Part shown: piece by piece, positions 28,550-36,908 of the stretch
Numbering within the stretch: position 1 is the first letter of the stretch
Layout: each line of letters opens with the position of its first letter
DNA from: an uncultured Collinsella sp.
GTDB taxonomy: Bacteria > Actinomycetota > Coriobacteriia > Coriobacteriales > Coriobacteriaceae
Assembly: GCA_902493855.1 (NCBI GenBank)
Contig: CABUQV010000003.1
Span: forward strand, 69,551-133,550
Direction: 5' to 3'
Length of the DNA stretch: 64,000 bases
Position numbers and translations under genes: made by a program
The notes under the pieces: model-generated
The model's database searches: none
The model's input: only the letters and a program-made list of their open reading frames with translations
Told to the model about the DNA's origin: nothing

Positions 28550-29308
28550 TCACTCCTCGCTCTGCGAATACGAAGCGTCAAGAATCTCCTGCGCGTAAGC
28601 GCGCTCCTCGGGCGTGAGCCGCGCCGTCTCGATCAAGTCGGGACGCCAGCGGCAGGTGCGCTCGATGGCGTTCTTGCGACGCCAGGCATCGACCTTGGCG
28701 TGATCGCCGCTCACAAGCACCGGAGGCACGCCCTCGCCGTTGAACTCGGCAGGACGGGTATACTGCGCGTACTCGAGCAGGCCTCCATCCTCGGCGGTCG
28801 AGAACGACTCGTCCACGTTGCTCATCTCGTCGCCCAGGGCGCCGGGAATGAGGCGTACGACGGCATCGGCAACGACCATAGCGGGAAGCTCGCCGCCCGT
28901 GAGCACGTAGTCGCCGATCGACAGACGCTCATCGGCATACGCATACGCGCGCTCGTCGACGCCCTCGTAGCGACTGCACACAAACAGCAGGCGCTCACTT
29001 TTGAGCAGGCGCTCGGCCACACGCTGCGTAAAAGGCTCGCCACAGGGGGTGAAAAACACTACGGTGGGCTTGGGACCCTCGGAGCTGATGGCCTCGATGG
29101 CCTCGGCAATAGGCTCGACCTTCATGAGCATGCCCTGCCCGCCGCCGTACGGCTCGTCATCGACGGTACGATGGCGGTCGTGCGTCCAGTCGCGCAGGTT
29201 ATACGCCTTAAAATCAAAAAGGCCGGCCTTGCGGGCGCGGCCCAAGATCGATGTGGACATGACGGGCTCAAACATCTCGGGAAAGACCGAAAGGGTCTCG
29301 ATCAGCAT
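28550..29308 (-). CDS. trmD: tRNA (guanine-N1)-methyltransferase TrmD
   Basis: TrmD methylates G37 of tRNAs that read codons starting with C in the Leu, Pro and Arg boxes, which prevents frameshifting. The 252-residue protein has the SPOUT trefoil knot region LSIGDYVLTGGELPAMVV. The substrate residues are in DDEPYGGGQGMLM near 49-61. GGGAGG precedes the ATG. It is ten bases after rimM. In many genomes rplS follows; here lepB does. Confidence 0.97.
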   Translation of the reverse strand: MLIETLSVFPEMFEPVMSTSILGRARKAGLFDFKAYNLRDWTHDRHRTVDDEPYGGGQGMLMKVEPIAEAIEAISSEGPKPTVVFFTPCGEPFTQRVAERLLKSERLLFVCSRYEGVDERAYAYADERLSIGDYVLTGGELPAMVVADAVVRLIPGALGDEMSNVDESFSTAEDGGLLEYAQYTRPAEFNGEGVPPVLVSGDHAKVDAWRRKNAIERTCRWRPDLIETARLTPEERAYAQEILDASYSQSEE

Positions 29309-29318
29309 GTTGTCCTCC

Positions 29319-29840
29319 CTACTTGTCCATATCGATCAGGCCGTCCATAACGTGGACGGAAATTGTTCCTGTGTCGGGAAGATCGAGCACGACCTGCTCG
29401 ATCACGGGAATCAGTACCTCGCCATACCGATCGCCCTCAACAACCCAAACATCGTTAGCGGGCGTCGACATGATCTCGACGATCGTGCCGAGTAAACCGA
29501 AGCGCTCGTCGACCACCTCGCGACCCATCAGGTCGGTATAGGCAGCGTCGAGCGAATCGAGCTCAAAGTCGTCACGATTTGCCAGCACGTAGCATCCCGT
29601 GATGCCCTCGGCGGCCGTCAAGTCGTCAATGCCCTCAAACGAGACCAGATCGCCATCGCCCGTATCGGTGACGGACACGACCGTGCAAAAGCGGTCGCGC
29701 TTGAGCGCCGGCGGCGTCAGGGCGACGCGCATACCCGGCTCTAATACAGAAGGAAGCCCCCGCAGCGGCTGCGCGAGGACCTCCCCCTTCCTTCCGTGCG
29801 GCTTGACCACACGGGCGATGTTTTTGTACTGGGACCTCAA
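29319..29840 (-). CDS. rimM: Ribosome maturation factor RimM
   Basis: RimM assists 16S rRNA processing and 30S head assembly, binding S19. The 173-residue protein has an N-terminal RimM beta-barrel (IARVVKPHGRKGEVLAQPL) and a C-terminal PRC-barrel (LMGREVVDERFGLLGTIVEIM, ending VLIPVIEQVVLDLPDTGTISV). The start is TTG; the site AGGA lies close by, and no ATG or GTG fits better. It follows khpA by four bases. Confidence 0.94.
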   Translation of the reverse strand: MRSQYKNIARVVKPHGRKGEVLAQPLRGLPSVLEPGMRVALTPPALKRDRFCTVVSVTDTGDGDLVSFEGIDDLTAAEGITGCYVLANRDDFELDSLDAAYTDLMGREVVDERFGLLGTIVEIMSTPANDVWVVEGDRYGEVLIPVIEQVVLDLPDTGTISVHVMDGLIDMDK

Positions 29841-29844
29841 GGTC

Positions 29845-30129
29845 CTAGCCCAGAACCTCTACCTCGACAGCAGTGTCGAGGCGAGCGGCCAGTGCACGGG
29901 CGAGCGTGCGAATGGCCTTGATGGTACGGCCACGACGGCCGATGACCTTAGCGACGTCATCCTCGGCGACCGAAACTTCAATCGTAGAGGCGTCGTCACC
30001 ATCGATGACCTCAAGGCTCACGGAATCCGGGTCGTCGACGATCTGAACAACGAGATATTCGACGAGATCGGCGATGCGATCTGAGAGCATTGCCTCACCC
30101 TCGAGCTGTGCAGCGTCAACCTCAGGCAC
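29845..30129 (-). CDS. khpA: KH-domain RNA-binding protein KhpA (YlqC)
   Basis: The 94-residue protein carries one KH domain, with the GxxG loop in KVIGRRGRTIKAIR at about 62-75. In Gram-positive bacteria KhpA pairs with KhpB and affects cell division and small-RNA binding. Its position between rpsP and rimM is conserved. It starts at GTG with GAGGAG six bases upstream, and lies three bases after rpsP. Confidence 0.93.
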   Translation of the reverse strand: MPEVDAAQLEGEAMLSDRIADLVEYLVVQIVDDPDSVSLEVIDGDDASTIEVSVAEDDVAKVIGRRGRTIKAIRTLARALAARLDTAVEVEVLG

Positions 30130-30132
30130 GAT

Positions 30133-30474
30133 TTACTCCTCGGCGCCCTCAGCGGCCTCAGCGGCAGCCTTAGCGGCCTCGGCCTCTTTGGCGAGCTGCT
30201 TCTTGGACTTCTTGACGACGGTCTCGGTCTTCTCGCCCTCGTTGGCGGCCTTGACCAGAGCGGCGACGGCGTCGGTGAGCTGAGCGCCCTTGGACTGCCA
30301 GTCGGCGATCTTCTCGAGGTCGAGGTTGATGGTCTTGGGGGCGGTCATCGGGTTGTAGCGGCCAACCTCCTCGATGATACGACCGTCACGCGGGGCGCGG
30401 GAATCGGCGACGACGACACGGTAGTACGGACGCTTCTTAGCGCCGTGACGAGCAAGGCGAATCTTGACTGCCAA
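30133..30474 (-). CDS. rpsP: 30S ribosomal protein S16
   Basis: The 113-residue product begins MAVKIRLARHGAKKRPYYR, which is diagnostic for S16. It starts at TTG (30474) with GGAGGAG six or more bases upstream. The longer frame from 30510 lacks a site. The family core ends near residue 78. A Lys-then-Ala/Glu-rich tail of about 30 residues follows (KKSKKQLAKEAEAAKAAAEA), as in many high-GC actinobacteria. It is first in the rpsP-khpA-rimM-trmD-lepB unit. Confidence 0.96.
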   Translation of the reverse strand: MAVKIRLARHGAKKRPYYRVVVADSRAPRDGRIIEEVGRYNPMTAPKTINLDLEKIADWQSKGAQLTDAVAALVKAANEGEKTETVVKKSKKQLAKEAEAAKAAAEAAEGAEE

Positions 30475-30603
30475 AGGAAACTCCTCCAACCAAGCAGCTT
30501 TAGGCTGCAACTACAAACAAACAGTTGAACATAATACGCCATCGACGCGGGCAGGTGAAGTCCGTGAGACCAACTTCTTCGGTGTAGTCGAGGGAAAATC
30601 CAT

Positions 30604-30631
30604 ATCTTAGACAAGAATTCGGGATTTGCAA
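30604..30631 (-). promoter_or_regulatory. Candidate rpsP-operon promoter
   Basis: On the minus strand TTGCAA (30631-30626) and TAAGAT (30609-30604) are separated by 16 bases. It would give a leader of about 120 bases before rpsP. A second possibility is the TATTAT hexamer closer to the gene. The 240-base gap to dinB holds no gene. Confidence 0.4.
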
Positions 30632-30663
30632 GCACATACACGCACCCCAGATGAGCTGCGCGG

Positions 30664-30669
30664 TATACT
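30664..30669 (+). promoter_or_regulatory. -10 hexamer (TATACT) before dinB
   Basis: TATACT lies 46 bases before the chosen dinB ATG at 30715. Transcription would start at about 30676, exactly at an in-frame upstream ATG, so a leaderless longer form is possible. No convincing -35 or complete LexA box was found. Confidence 0.4.
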
Positions 30670-30714
30670 CATGACATGGAAAGACGCGAACATACATACG
30701 GTTATGAGGATGCC

Positions 30715-31929
30715 ATGGGCGTCACGCCGCCTCCCTGGACGGGTCCGGCGGTGGGCCTGATGGACCTTGATGCGTTTTTTGCGAGCGTGGAAATGCTCGA
30801 TCATCCCGAATGGCGAGGAAAGCCGCTCATCGTGGGCGGAGACGCCGATTCGCGTGGCGTCGTGTCCACGTGTTCGTATGAGGCACGTCGCTTTGGCGTG
30901 CACTCTGCCATGGCCTCGGCCGAGGCGCGGCGCTTGTGCCCGCAAGCCATTTGGACGCACGGGCACTTTGATCGCTACCGCGAGGTGAGCGCGCAGGTCA
31001 TGGCGATTCTCGCCGACGAGACGCCGCGCGTGGAGCGCGTATCCATCGACGAAGCCTTTATCGATATCACACCGGGTCGCTTTGCGCCCGAAGACCCGCT
31101 GCTGGTTGCGCGGCGTATAAGCGACCGTGTGGCAGAGCTGGGAGTGACCTGCTCCATTGGCGTGGGCTGCAACAAGACGGTCGCAAAGATCGCAAGCGAG
31201 CGGGATAAGCCGTTTGGGCTGACCATCGTGCGCCCCGGAACCGAGCAGCGCTTTTTGGCCGCGCTGCCGGTATCTGCCATGAGCGGCATCGGACGCTCGG
31301 CCGAGGAGCGACTGCGCCGCATGCGCATCTACACCCTCGGCGAGCTTTCGCGCGCGCCTGAGTCCACACTGGCCTCTATTTTTGGCGTCAACGGCGAACG
31401 CATGCGCCAGCGTGCGCTGGGACTCGAAATCTCTGAAGTCACGAGTCTCGATGAAGAGCGCGAGGTCAAGTCTGTCAGCAATGAACGCACCTTTGCTAAA
31501 GATTTGACTGAGCGTGGGGATATTGAGGCGGCGATTGCGCTGTTGGGAGAGTCAGTGGGACGCCGCCTGCGCCGTCAGGGGCTGACGGGTGCCACGGTAA
31601 CGCTCAAGCTTAAGTATTCGTATGGCAGCGGGCGTACGGCACAGCGCCGGCTGCCTCATCCGACCGACGATGAGAACATCTTCGTGGCGGTTGCGCTCGA
31701 ACTGCTCGACAACATCTGGCAGGATGGCATGCATGTTCGCTTAGCGGGCATCGGCATGAGCGACTTCGACCACCAAGGCGGCATCCAGACTGACCTGTTC
31801 TGCGAGATTGATGACCGCGGAGCCCAATCCAGCAACCGCCGCGACCTCTCCGTCGCCATCGACGCCGTCCGAGACAAATTCGGCGACACCGCCCTTTCCT
31901 TCGGCCGCCAATCCCGCTTCAACGATTAA
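30715..31929 (+). CDS. dinB: DNA polymerase IV (Y-family translesion polymerase)
   Basis: Pol IV bypasses lesions and extends mispaired ends. The palm motifs are LMDLDAFFASVE (first Asp pair region, about 15-26) and RVSIDEAFIDIT. The little-finger domain occupies roughly residues 245-355. The start at 30715 (404 residues) has GAGGA four bases upstream. An ATG at 30676 would add 13 residues. The C-terminus ends FGRQSRFND, without a clear beta-clamp peptide of the canonical QxxLF form. It is the only plus-strand gene in a 48-kb minus-strand stretch and has no operon partners. Confidence 0.95.
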   Translation: MGVTPPPWTGPAVGLMDLDAFFASVEMLDHPEWRGKPLIVGGDADSRGVVSTCSYEARRFGVHSAMASAEARRLCPQAIWTHGHFDRYREVSAQVMAILADETPRVERVSIDEAFIDITPGRFAPEDPLLVARRISDRVAELGVTCSIGVGCNKTVAKIASERDKPFGLTIVRPGTEQRFLAALPVSAMSGIGRSAEERLRRMRIYTLGELSRAPESTLASIFGVNGERMRQRALGLEISEVTSLDEEREVKSVSNERTFAKDLTERGDIEAAIALLGESVGRRLRRQGLTGATVTLKLKYSYGSGRTAQRRLPHPTDDENIFVAVALELLDNIWQDGMHVRLAGIGMSDFDHQGGIQTDLFCEIDDRGAQSSNRRDLSVAIDAVRDKFGDTALSFGRQSRFND

Positions 31930-31943
31930 CCGCCTTTGGGCAA

Positions 31944-31983
31944 AAAGAAAGCCGGGCAGGTGCGGAAAACCGCAACTGCCCGG
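31944..31983 (-). terminator. Terminator after rsfS
   Basis: GCCGGGCAGGTGCGG (31951-31965) pairs with CCGCAACTGCCCGGC (31969-31983), with one mismatch. On the minus strand it is followed by TTTCTTTTTG. It lies between the convergent dinB and rsfS genes. Confidence 0.8.
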
Positions 31984-32025
31984 CGATATGCGTGAGGGTA
32001 GCTAAACCCCGTCTCAAATGAGCTA

Positions 32026-32481
32026 CTAGAGGAGGTTGAGGGGGAGCTGGGGAGCGTCACCCCAGAGCTTTTCGAGACGGTAGAAGTCGCGCGCCTCGGG
32101 AGTGAAGACGTGGACGACAACCGAACCATAGTCCATGAGCATCCAGGTCTTCTGCTCGCGACCCTCGATGGAGAACGGGTGCTCGCCGCAAGCCTCGGCG
32201 ACCTTCTCCTCGATCTCGTCGACGATAGAATCGACCTGGCGGTTGTTGGTACCGGTGGCAAGCACAAAGTAGTCGCATACGTCGGAAAGCTCGGTCAGGT
32301 CGAGCACCTGAACGTCCTCGCCCTTCTTGTCGTAGGCGGCCTGCGCGGCGGCGCGGGCGACATCCTCGGCGGCGACACCGCTCGCGGACAGCGAGGCGGC
32401 AGTGCGGTCGGACGTGGCGACGAAGCTCTTGTGCTCCACACCTTCAAGAATCTGCTCGTCGGTCATGGTCTCGTCGGCCAT
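32026..32481 (-). CDS. rsfS: Ribosomal silencing factor RsfS
   Basis: RsfS binds L14 on the large subunit and blocks subunit joining when nutrients are short. The 151-residue protein carries the family core at about 45-145: DVQVLDLTELSDVCDYFVLATG, NNRQVDSIVDEIE and WMLMDYGSVVVHVFTPEARDFYRLEKLWG blocks. The first 40 residues (EQILEGVEHKSFVATSDR) extend the usual N-terminus. AAAGAGG precedes the ATG. It is the last gene of rplU-rpmA-obgE-nadD-yqeK-rsfS. Confidence 0.95.
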   Translation of the reverse strand: MADETMTDEQILEGVEHKSFVATSDRTAASLSASGVAAEDVARAAAQAAYDKKGEDVQVLDLTELSDVCDYFVLATGTNNRQVDSIVDEIEEKVAEACGEHPFSIEGREQKTWMLMDYGSVVVHVFTPEARDFYRLEKLWGDAPQLPLNLL

Positions 32482-32508
32482 GGAATACCTCTTTCTAGAC
32501 AGCCCGAG

Positions 32509-33117
32509 CTAGCGCAGCTGGGCGTAATGGTTGTAAATCGTAATAGCTGTGGGATAAAGATAGCGCCCGGACTGGATCACATAGACCAAACCCTGCGCAA
32601 AACAGGAGAAGAACAACTCATCGAGCGTCGACTCCCCCACCATCTTGCGCAGCGCATGCGCATAGTCGCCGTGGCGGTTGGGCTCGATGGCATCGGCCAC
32701 AAAGACCACCATATCGAGCGGCGTCATGTCGCAGGCACCCACGGTGTGACGGTCGACAGCCTGGAAAACGGCCGGCGACAACTCGGGGAAAAGCTGCGGA
32801 AGCTCATAGGCGGCAACAGGGCCATGCAAAAGCGGCGTCGCGGCAGAAGGAGAGCCGGCAATCTTAATGCCGTAATGCAGAGCGCGCGTGACCAGCTCGT
32901 CATCGGAAAGCACCTTGTCCCAGTCGTGGATCAAGCCGGCGGCAGCGGCATCAAAGCGGTCGACGCCGTAGACCTCGGCCAGATGAAGTGCGGTCTCGGC
33001 AACACCCAGCGAATGCACATAGCGCTTGCGCTTATCCTTCATGCGAACATCGAGCAGCTCTTGAATGCGCTTGAGCAGCGCGCGCTCATCGCCCTCAAAC
33101 TGATCCTCTACCGACAA
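32509..33117 (-). CDS. yqeK: HD-domain nucleotide hydrolase YqeK (Ap4A hydrolase family)
   Basis: YqeK proteins hydrolyse diadenosine tetraphosphate symmetrically. The HD metal motifs are RKRYVHSLGVAETA (His), GLIHDWDKV (HD) and VDRHTVG, with VADAIEPNR as the last conserved block. The protein has 202 residues. It starts at TTG with GGGGG upstream; no other start is better. It lies 12 bases after nadD, the usual nadD-yqeK-rsfS order. Confidence 0.92.
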   Translation of the reverse strand: MSVEDQFEGDERALLKRIQELLDVRMKDKRKRYVHSLGVAETALHLAEVYGVDRFDAAAAGLIHDWDKVLSDDELVTRALHYGIKIAGSPSAATPLLHGPVAAYELPQLFPELSPAVFQAVDRHTVGACDMTPLDMVVFVADAIEPNRHGDYAHALRKMVGESTLDELFFSCFAQGLVYVIQSGRYLYPTAITIYNHYAQLR

Positions 33118-33129
33118 CGTAGACCCCCA

Positions 33130-33807
33130 TCACTCAAAATCTTCTTGGCCCAAATCGGCATATAGCCTGCGTTTGCGAATGTAGCCGAGCACGGACTCGC
33201 TCGTAAGATAGCGCACGCTCATACCGCGAGCAACTCGCTTACGAATGTTCGTCGAGCTGATCGCCAGCGCCGGAATCTGAATATAGCGCACGTCGAACGG
33301 CAGCCCCGACTCTTTGATTCGGGCACGCGCCGTATCGATATCAAAGCCCGGTCGCGTCGCCGCAATAAAGGTAGCAAGCTCAGCGATTCGTTCGGCATCA
33401 TGCCAAGTCACAATATCGATAATCGCGTCGGCGCCCGTAATAAAGTAGAGCTTTACCTGCGGCGGGTAAAAGTCGCGAAGGGCATGAAGCGTATCGGCCG
33501 TATAGGTTACGCCCGGGCGGTCGATCTCGAACCGGCTCGCCAAAAAGGCCGGGTTCGCAGCGGTGGCGAGGACCGTCATGGCATAACGGTCCTCGGCAGG
33601 CGTCACCGGCTTGTCAAGCTTAAAGGCAGGAGAGCCCGCCGGCATAAAGAGCACAGCGTCCAAGTCGAGCGACTCGCGCGCCTGCTCGGCGGTCACCAGG
33701 TGCCCGTAATGGATGGGATCAAAGGTGCCACCCATAATGCCGAGCCTAAACTCCTGCCCGTCCTCTAGAGGAAGCTCGGGCAGACCGATTCCACCGCGCA
33801 GCGACAT
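33130..33807 (-). CDS. nadD: Nicotinate-nucleotide adenylyltransferase
   Basis: NadD transfers AMP to nicotinate mononucleotide in NAD synthesis. The HxGH motif is in GIMGGTFDPIHYGHL (about 24-38), and ISSTNIRKRV is the second nucleotide-binding signature. The 225-residue product has about 20 residues before the usual family start (MSLRGGIGLPELPLEDGQEF). The ATG has GGAGGG 11-12 bases upstream and lies three bases after obgE. An internal start near the family N-terminus is not seen. Confidence 0.95.
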   Translation of the reverse strand: MSLRGGIGLPELPLEDGQEFRLGIMGGTFDPIHYGHLVTAEQARESLDLDAVLFMPAGSPAFKLDKPVTPAEDRYAMTVLATAANPAFLASRFEIDRPGVTYTADTLHALRDFYPPQVKLYFITGADAIIDIVTWHDAERIAELATFIAATRPGFDIDTARARIKESGLPFDVRYIQIPALAISSTNIRKRVARGMSVRYLTSESVLGYIRKRRLYADLGQEDFE

Positions 33808-33810
33808 GGC

Positions 33811-35277
33811 TTACTCGCCCTCCGAGGTCTCGGCATCGTCCGCGGCATCCACCGCATCGACAACCTCGACGCCCTCATCCGCAGCATCGGTAACGTCAAT
33901 GGCCTCAACGGCAACGTCCTCGCCAGCATCCTCGAGCTCCTCGTACTCCGAGAAGTCCTCAGCGCCCTCAAAGTCAAAGGCGCGCTGGCAAATGCGGACC
34001 TCGTCGCCCGCACGGCAACCGGCCTTCTCGAGCGCGTCGTCAACACCCATACGCGCAAACTTATGCTGCAGGTAAATGACGGCTTCCTCATTTTCCCAGT
34101 CGGTCTGAATGACCATGCGCTCGATGGCGCGACCGACCACGCGGAAGGCACCGGGCTCTTCCTGGACAATGCGGAAACGCTTCTCACGCTGCAGGCGGCG
34201 GCGCTCCCACTCATCGTCGCGCAGAACGACCGGCTCATCCGAGACAGCCAACTCGGCGCGCAGCTTAGCCACCTGCTCGCCCACGGCAAGCATCAGCGTG
34301 TTGAGGCCGGCGCCCGTCACAGCAGACACGGCAAAGAACATATGTCCATCGTCGAGCGCTGCGCGCTTAAGGTCGGCAATCTTGTCGGCCGTGCCCGGCG
34401 CGTCGCACTTGTTGGCAACGACGATCTGCGGACGCTCCGAGAGCTCGGCGCCATACTGCTCGAGCTCGCGGTTAATGATGTGGTAATCCTCGACCGGATC
34501 GCGATCCTCAAAACCGCCCGTCATGTCGACGACATGCATGATCAGGGCCGTACGCTCAATGTGGCGCAGGAACTGGTGACCCAAGCCCTTGCCCTCGCTC
34601 GCACCTTCGATAAGACCGGGGACGTCAGCAACGACGTAAGAATATTCGCCGGCACGCACCATGCCGAGGTTCGGCACGAGCGTGGTAAACGGGTAGTCGG
34701 CAATCTTGGGGCGGGCGGCACTCATGCGCGCAATGAGCGATGACTTACCCACCGAGGGGAAGCCCACGAGCGCGGCATCGGCCATGAGCTTCATCTCGAG
34801 CTCAATCCAGTGCTCCTCGGCCGGCTCGCCCAGCTGAGCGAACGCGGGCGCGCGGCGCACCGACGTCACAAAGTGCGTGTTGCCCAGGCCGCCGGCACCG
34901 CCGGGCGCCACGACAACGCGCTCGCCATCATGCACCAAGTCGGCAATCTCGAACATCGGGGTCTGCGTCTCGAGGTCGAGCTCGCGTACCACGGTACCCA
35001 TAGGGACCTTGAGAATCAGGTCCTCGCCGCTCTTACCGTTACGACGGGCACCCTGCCCGTGCGTGCCGCGCTCGGCGCGGAAGTGATGCTTAAAGCGGTA
35101 ATCGATCAGCGAAGACAGCTGAGCATCGGCCTGGATGACGACATTGCCGCCACGACCGCCGTCGCCGCCATCGGGGCCGCCCTTGGGGACAAATGCCTCG
35201 CGCCTAAACGACATGCATCCGGCTCCGCCGTCGCCGCCGCACACGTTAATGCGGCTGATATCGGTGAACTGTGACAA
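33811..35277 (-). CDS. obgE: GTPase Obg/CgtA
   Basis: Obg is an essential GTPase for 50S assembly and stress response. The 488-residue protein has the glycine-rich OBG domain at 1-160, the G domain with GFPSVGKSS (172-180), DVPGLIEGAS and NKCD, and the Gram-positive OCT domain (about 345-425; TDWENEEAVIYLQHKFARMG). A tail of about 50 acidic residues follows (DAGEDVAVEAIDVTDAADEG). It starts at TTG with GGAGG nine bases upstream. Confidence 0.97.
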   Translation of the reverse strand: MSQFTDISRINVCGGDGGAGCMSFRREAFVPKGGPDGGDGGRGGNVVIQADAQLSSLIDYRFKHHFRAERGTHGQGARRNGKSGEDLILKVPMGTVVRELDLETQTPMFEIADLVHDGERVVVAPGGAGGLGNTHFVTSVRRAPAFAQLGEPAEEHWIELEMKLMADAALVGFPSVGKSSLIARMSAARPKIADYPFTTLVPNLGMVRAGEYSYVVADVPGLIEGASEGKGLGHQFLRHIERTALIMHVVDMTGGFEDRDPVEDYHIINRELEQYGAELSERPQIVVANKCDAPGTADKIADLKRAALDDGHMFFAVSAVTGAGLNTLMLAVGEQVAKLRAELAVSDEPVVLRDDEWERRRLQREKRFRIVQEEPGAFRVVGRAIERMVIQTDWENEEAVIYLQHKFARMGVDDALEKAGCRAGDEVRICQRAFDFEGAEDFSEYEELEDAGEDVAVEAIDVTDAADEGVEVVDAVDAADDAETSEGE

Positions 35278-35292
35278 CAGAATCGCCTCCTA

Positions 35293-35337
35293 CAAAAAAG
35301 AGGGAGACCCTTGAATCCTAAAACTCAAGTGCCTCCC
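35293..35337 (-). terminator. Terminator-like hairpin between rpmA and obgE
   Basis: On the minus strand GGGAGGCACTTGA pairs with TCAAGGGTCTCCC (two mismatches or wobbles) and is followed by TCTTTTTT. It sits 20 bases before the obgE start, so it probably lowers obgE expression relative to the ribosomal genes rather than ending the operon. Confidence 0.65.
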
Positions 35338-35362
35338 ACATATGTGCTCTATGAAGGGTGAA

Positions 35363-35620
35363 TTACGCGTTCGCGAGCGGGCGTACGCTGACCCTGTGCT
35401 TGATACCCTTGTGGAACTCAACGGTACCGTCGACCAGCGCGAACAGCGTGTCGTCCTTACCACGGCCAACGTTCTCACCCGGGTGGATGTGCGTGCCGTG
35501 CTGACGGACGAGAATCGTGCCCGTGGTTACCGTCTGGCCGGCATAGCGCTTCGTGCCAAGGCGCTGACCGCGGGAGTCACGGCCATTACGGGAGGAACCG
35601 AGTCCTTTTTTGTGTGCCAT
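35363..35620 (-). CDS. rpmA: 50S ribosomal protein L27
   Basis: L27 reaches the peptidyl transferase centre. The 85-residue protein begins MAHKKGLGSSRNGRDSRGQR, and the blocks GTKRYAGQTVTTGTILVRQ and HPGENVGRGKDDTLFA are diagnostic. The N-terminus lacks the cleavable extension known from Staphylococcus and other Firmicutes. It follows rplU. Confidence 0.98.
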   Translation of the reverse strand: MAHKKGLGSSRNGRDSRGQRLGTKRYAGQTVTTGTILVRQHGTHIHPGENVGRGKDDTLFALVDGTVEFHKGIKHRVSVRPLANA

Positions 35621-35653
35621 TGTGTATACCTACTCTTTCGTTACGAGTGTAAT

Positions 35654-36028
35654 CTACTCGGCGACGGGAGCCTCGGCAACAGCCTCAGCCTCTGCCTTGA
35701 CAGCCTTCTTGGCGCGGGACGTAGCCTGGACCTTCACGATCTTCAGCTTGGTGAGCTGCTGACGGTGACCCTTCAGACGACGATAGCGCTTACGCTTGTG
35801 GAACTTGAAGACCAGCTGCTTCTCGCCCTTGAACTGCTCAACGATCTGAGCGATAACCTTGGCCTTGGCCAGCTTGTCGGGATCGGTGACGATCTTCTTA
35901 CCATCGTTGAGGAAGATAACCGGCAGGGTGACCTTGTCGCCCTCATTGCCCTCGATCTTCTCGACGGTGATGACATCGTCGGTGGCGACCTTGTACTGCT
36001 TGCCGCCCGTGTTAACGATTGCGTACAT
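35654..36028 (-). CDS. rplU: 50S ribosomal protein L21
   Basis: The 124-residue product starts MYAIVNTGGKQYKV, the standard L21 N-terminus, and contains KRKRYRRLKGHRQ. A Lys/Ala/Glu-rich tail follows (KKAVKAEAEAVAEAPVAE), an extension of about 20 residues. The ATG at 36028 has AAGGG nine bases upstream. A strong promoter lies 43-71 bases before it. Confidence 0.97.
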   Translation of the reverse strand: MYAIVNTGGKQYKVATDDVITVEKIEGNEGDKVTLPVIFLNDGKKIVTDPDKLAKAKVIAQIVEQFKGEKQLVFKFHKRKRYRRLKGHRQQLTKLKIVKVQATSRAKKAVKAEAEAVAEAPVAE

Positions 36029-36070
36029 GTTTACTTGCCCTTCATGCATCAGTTAGTGCAACAGCCGAAT

Positions 36071-36099
36071 ATAGTAGCAGGCGAAAATACCCCCGTCAA
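36071..36099 (-). promoter_or_regulatory. rplU-rpmA promoter
   Basis: On the minus strand TTGACG (36099-36094) and TACTAT (36076-36071) are separated by 17 bases, with TGC just before the -10. The -35 overlaps the stop region of the upstream DUF2344 gene. It gives a leader of about 35-40 bases. Confidence 0.8.
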
Positions 36100-36908
36100 C
36101 GAGTATGTGGAGCAAATCCACAAGTTCGCACAGGTATGGGGCTGACGAGTCGGCCCTCGTCGTCCTCGCATGCTTGATTCTGACGCTCGACATCGTAGGA
36201 GCAGATGGTCACGAGGTCTTGCATACCGGTGGAAACAATAGGTGCATCCACGCCCGGGGTCAAGCCCTGCAACAAAACATCAGCCGCAGAAAGCAAAATT
36301 TCCGGACGCATGGAGCCCTCGTTGTCGGCATGGGTGTCGAGCATGAGCACCAAATGGTCCGGGCGCTCCCCCGCCGTGAGCTCATAGCCCACGAGCGTGT
36401 GATCCAAATCTAAGCGCTTGCTCTTTTTGCCGCGCGAGTAGTCGATGCCATGGTCCGCGCGCAGCGTGTCGATCGCACGACGCACCTCATCGGCGCTTAC
36501 GGGCGCCTCGGGATCCAAGTGCAGGTCGATGCGATACGACAGGCGCGTGAGCTGCGCCGTCAACGCCGGCGTGCGCACGTCGATGTACGCCGCCTCGATA
36601 GGCGCCAAATCGGCCGGAGACGCCGCAGCCAGGCGTCCAAACGCCTCGTCGAGCGCCACGAACTCGGTCATAAACAGGTCATACCACTCGCAGGTCGACG
36701 ACGTACCAACCGGTAGCGCCGAAGAAAAGCCCACGCGCATGTGCGGAGAGAAGCCCTGCGTGACGGCATAGGGAAGTCCCGCACGGCGCACGATGCGCTC
36801 AATGGTATGGATTACTTCGAGATGGCCCAGGTACTTAAGGCGATCGCGCTTGCCATAGCGAACACGAAGCCTAAAGAGCGAGGGGTTGTCGGTCAGGCGC
36901 TCACTCAT
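36096..36908 (-). CDS. DUF2344 radical-SAM-linked protein (TIGR03936 type)
   Basis: The 270-residue protein matches the DUF2344 family that accompanies a radical SAM protein. The N-terminal block LRVRYGKRDRLKYLGHLEVI and AVTQGFSPHMRVGFSSALPVG are its hallmark. Its role is unknown; in other bacteria the pair lies next to RNase E/G, L21 and L27, or is fused. Its ATG overlaps the stop of the radical SAM gene by four bases (ATGA). No RNase E/G gene is present before rplU here. Confidence 0.85.
   Translation of the reverse strand: MSERLTDNPSLFRLRVRYGKRDRLKYLGHLEVIHTIERIVRRAGLPYAVTQGFSPHMRVGFSSALPVGTSSTCEWYDLFMTEFVALDEAFGRLAAASPADLAPIEAAYIDVRTPALTAQLTRLSYRIDLHLDPEAPVSADEVRRAIDTLRADHGIDYSRGKKSKRLDLDHTLVGYELTAGERPDHLVLMLDTHADNEGSMRPEILLSAADVLLQGLTPGVDAPIVSTGMQDLVTICSYDVERQNQACEDDEGRLVSPIPVRTCGFAPHTR

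Noticed and set aside
30682..30704. Possible LexA/SOS box (CGAACATACATACGG) near dinB
   Set aside because: Only one half-site matches; the second half lacks GTTC, and it lies downstream of the -10.
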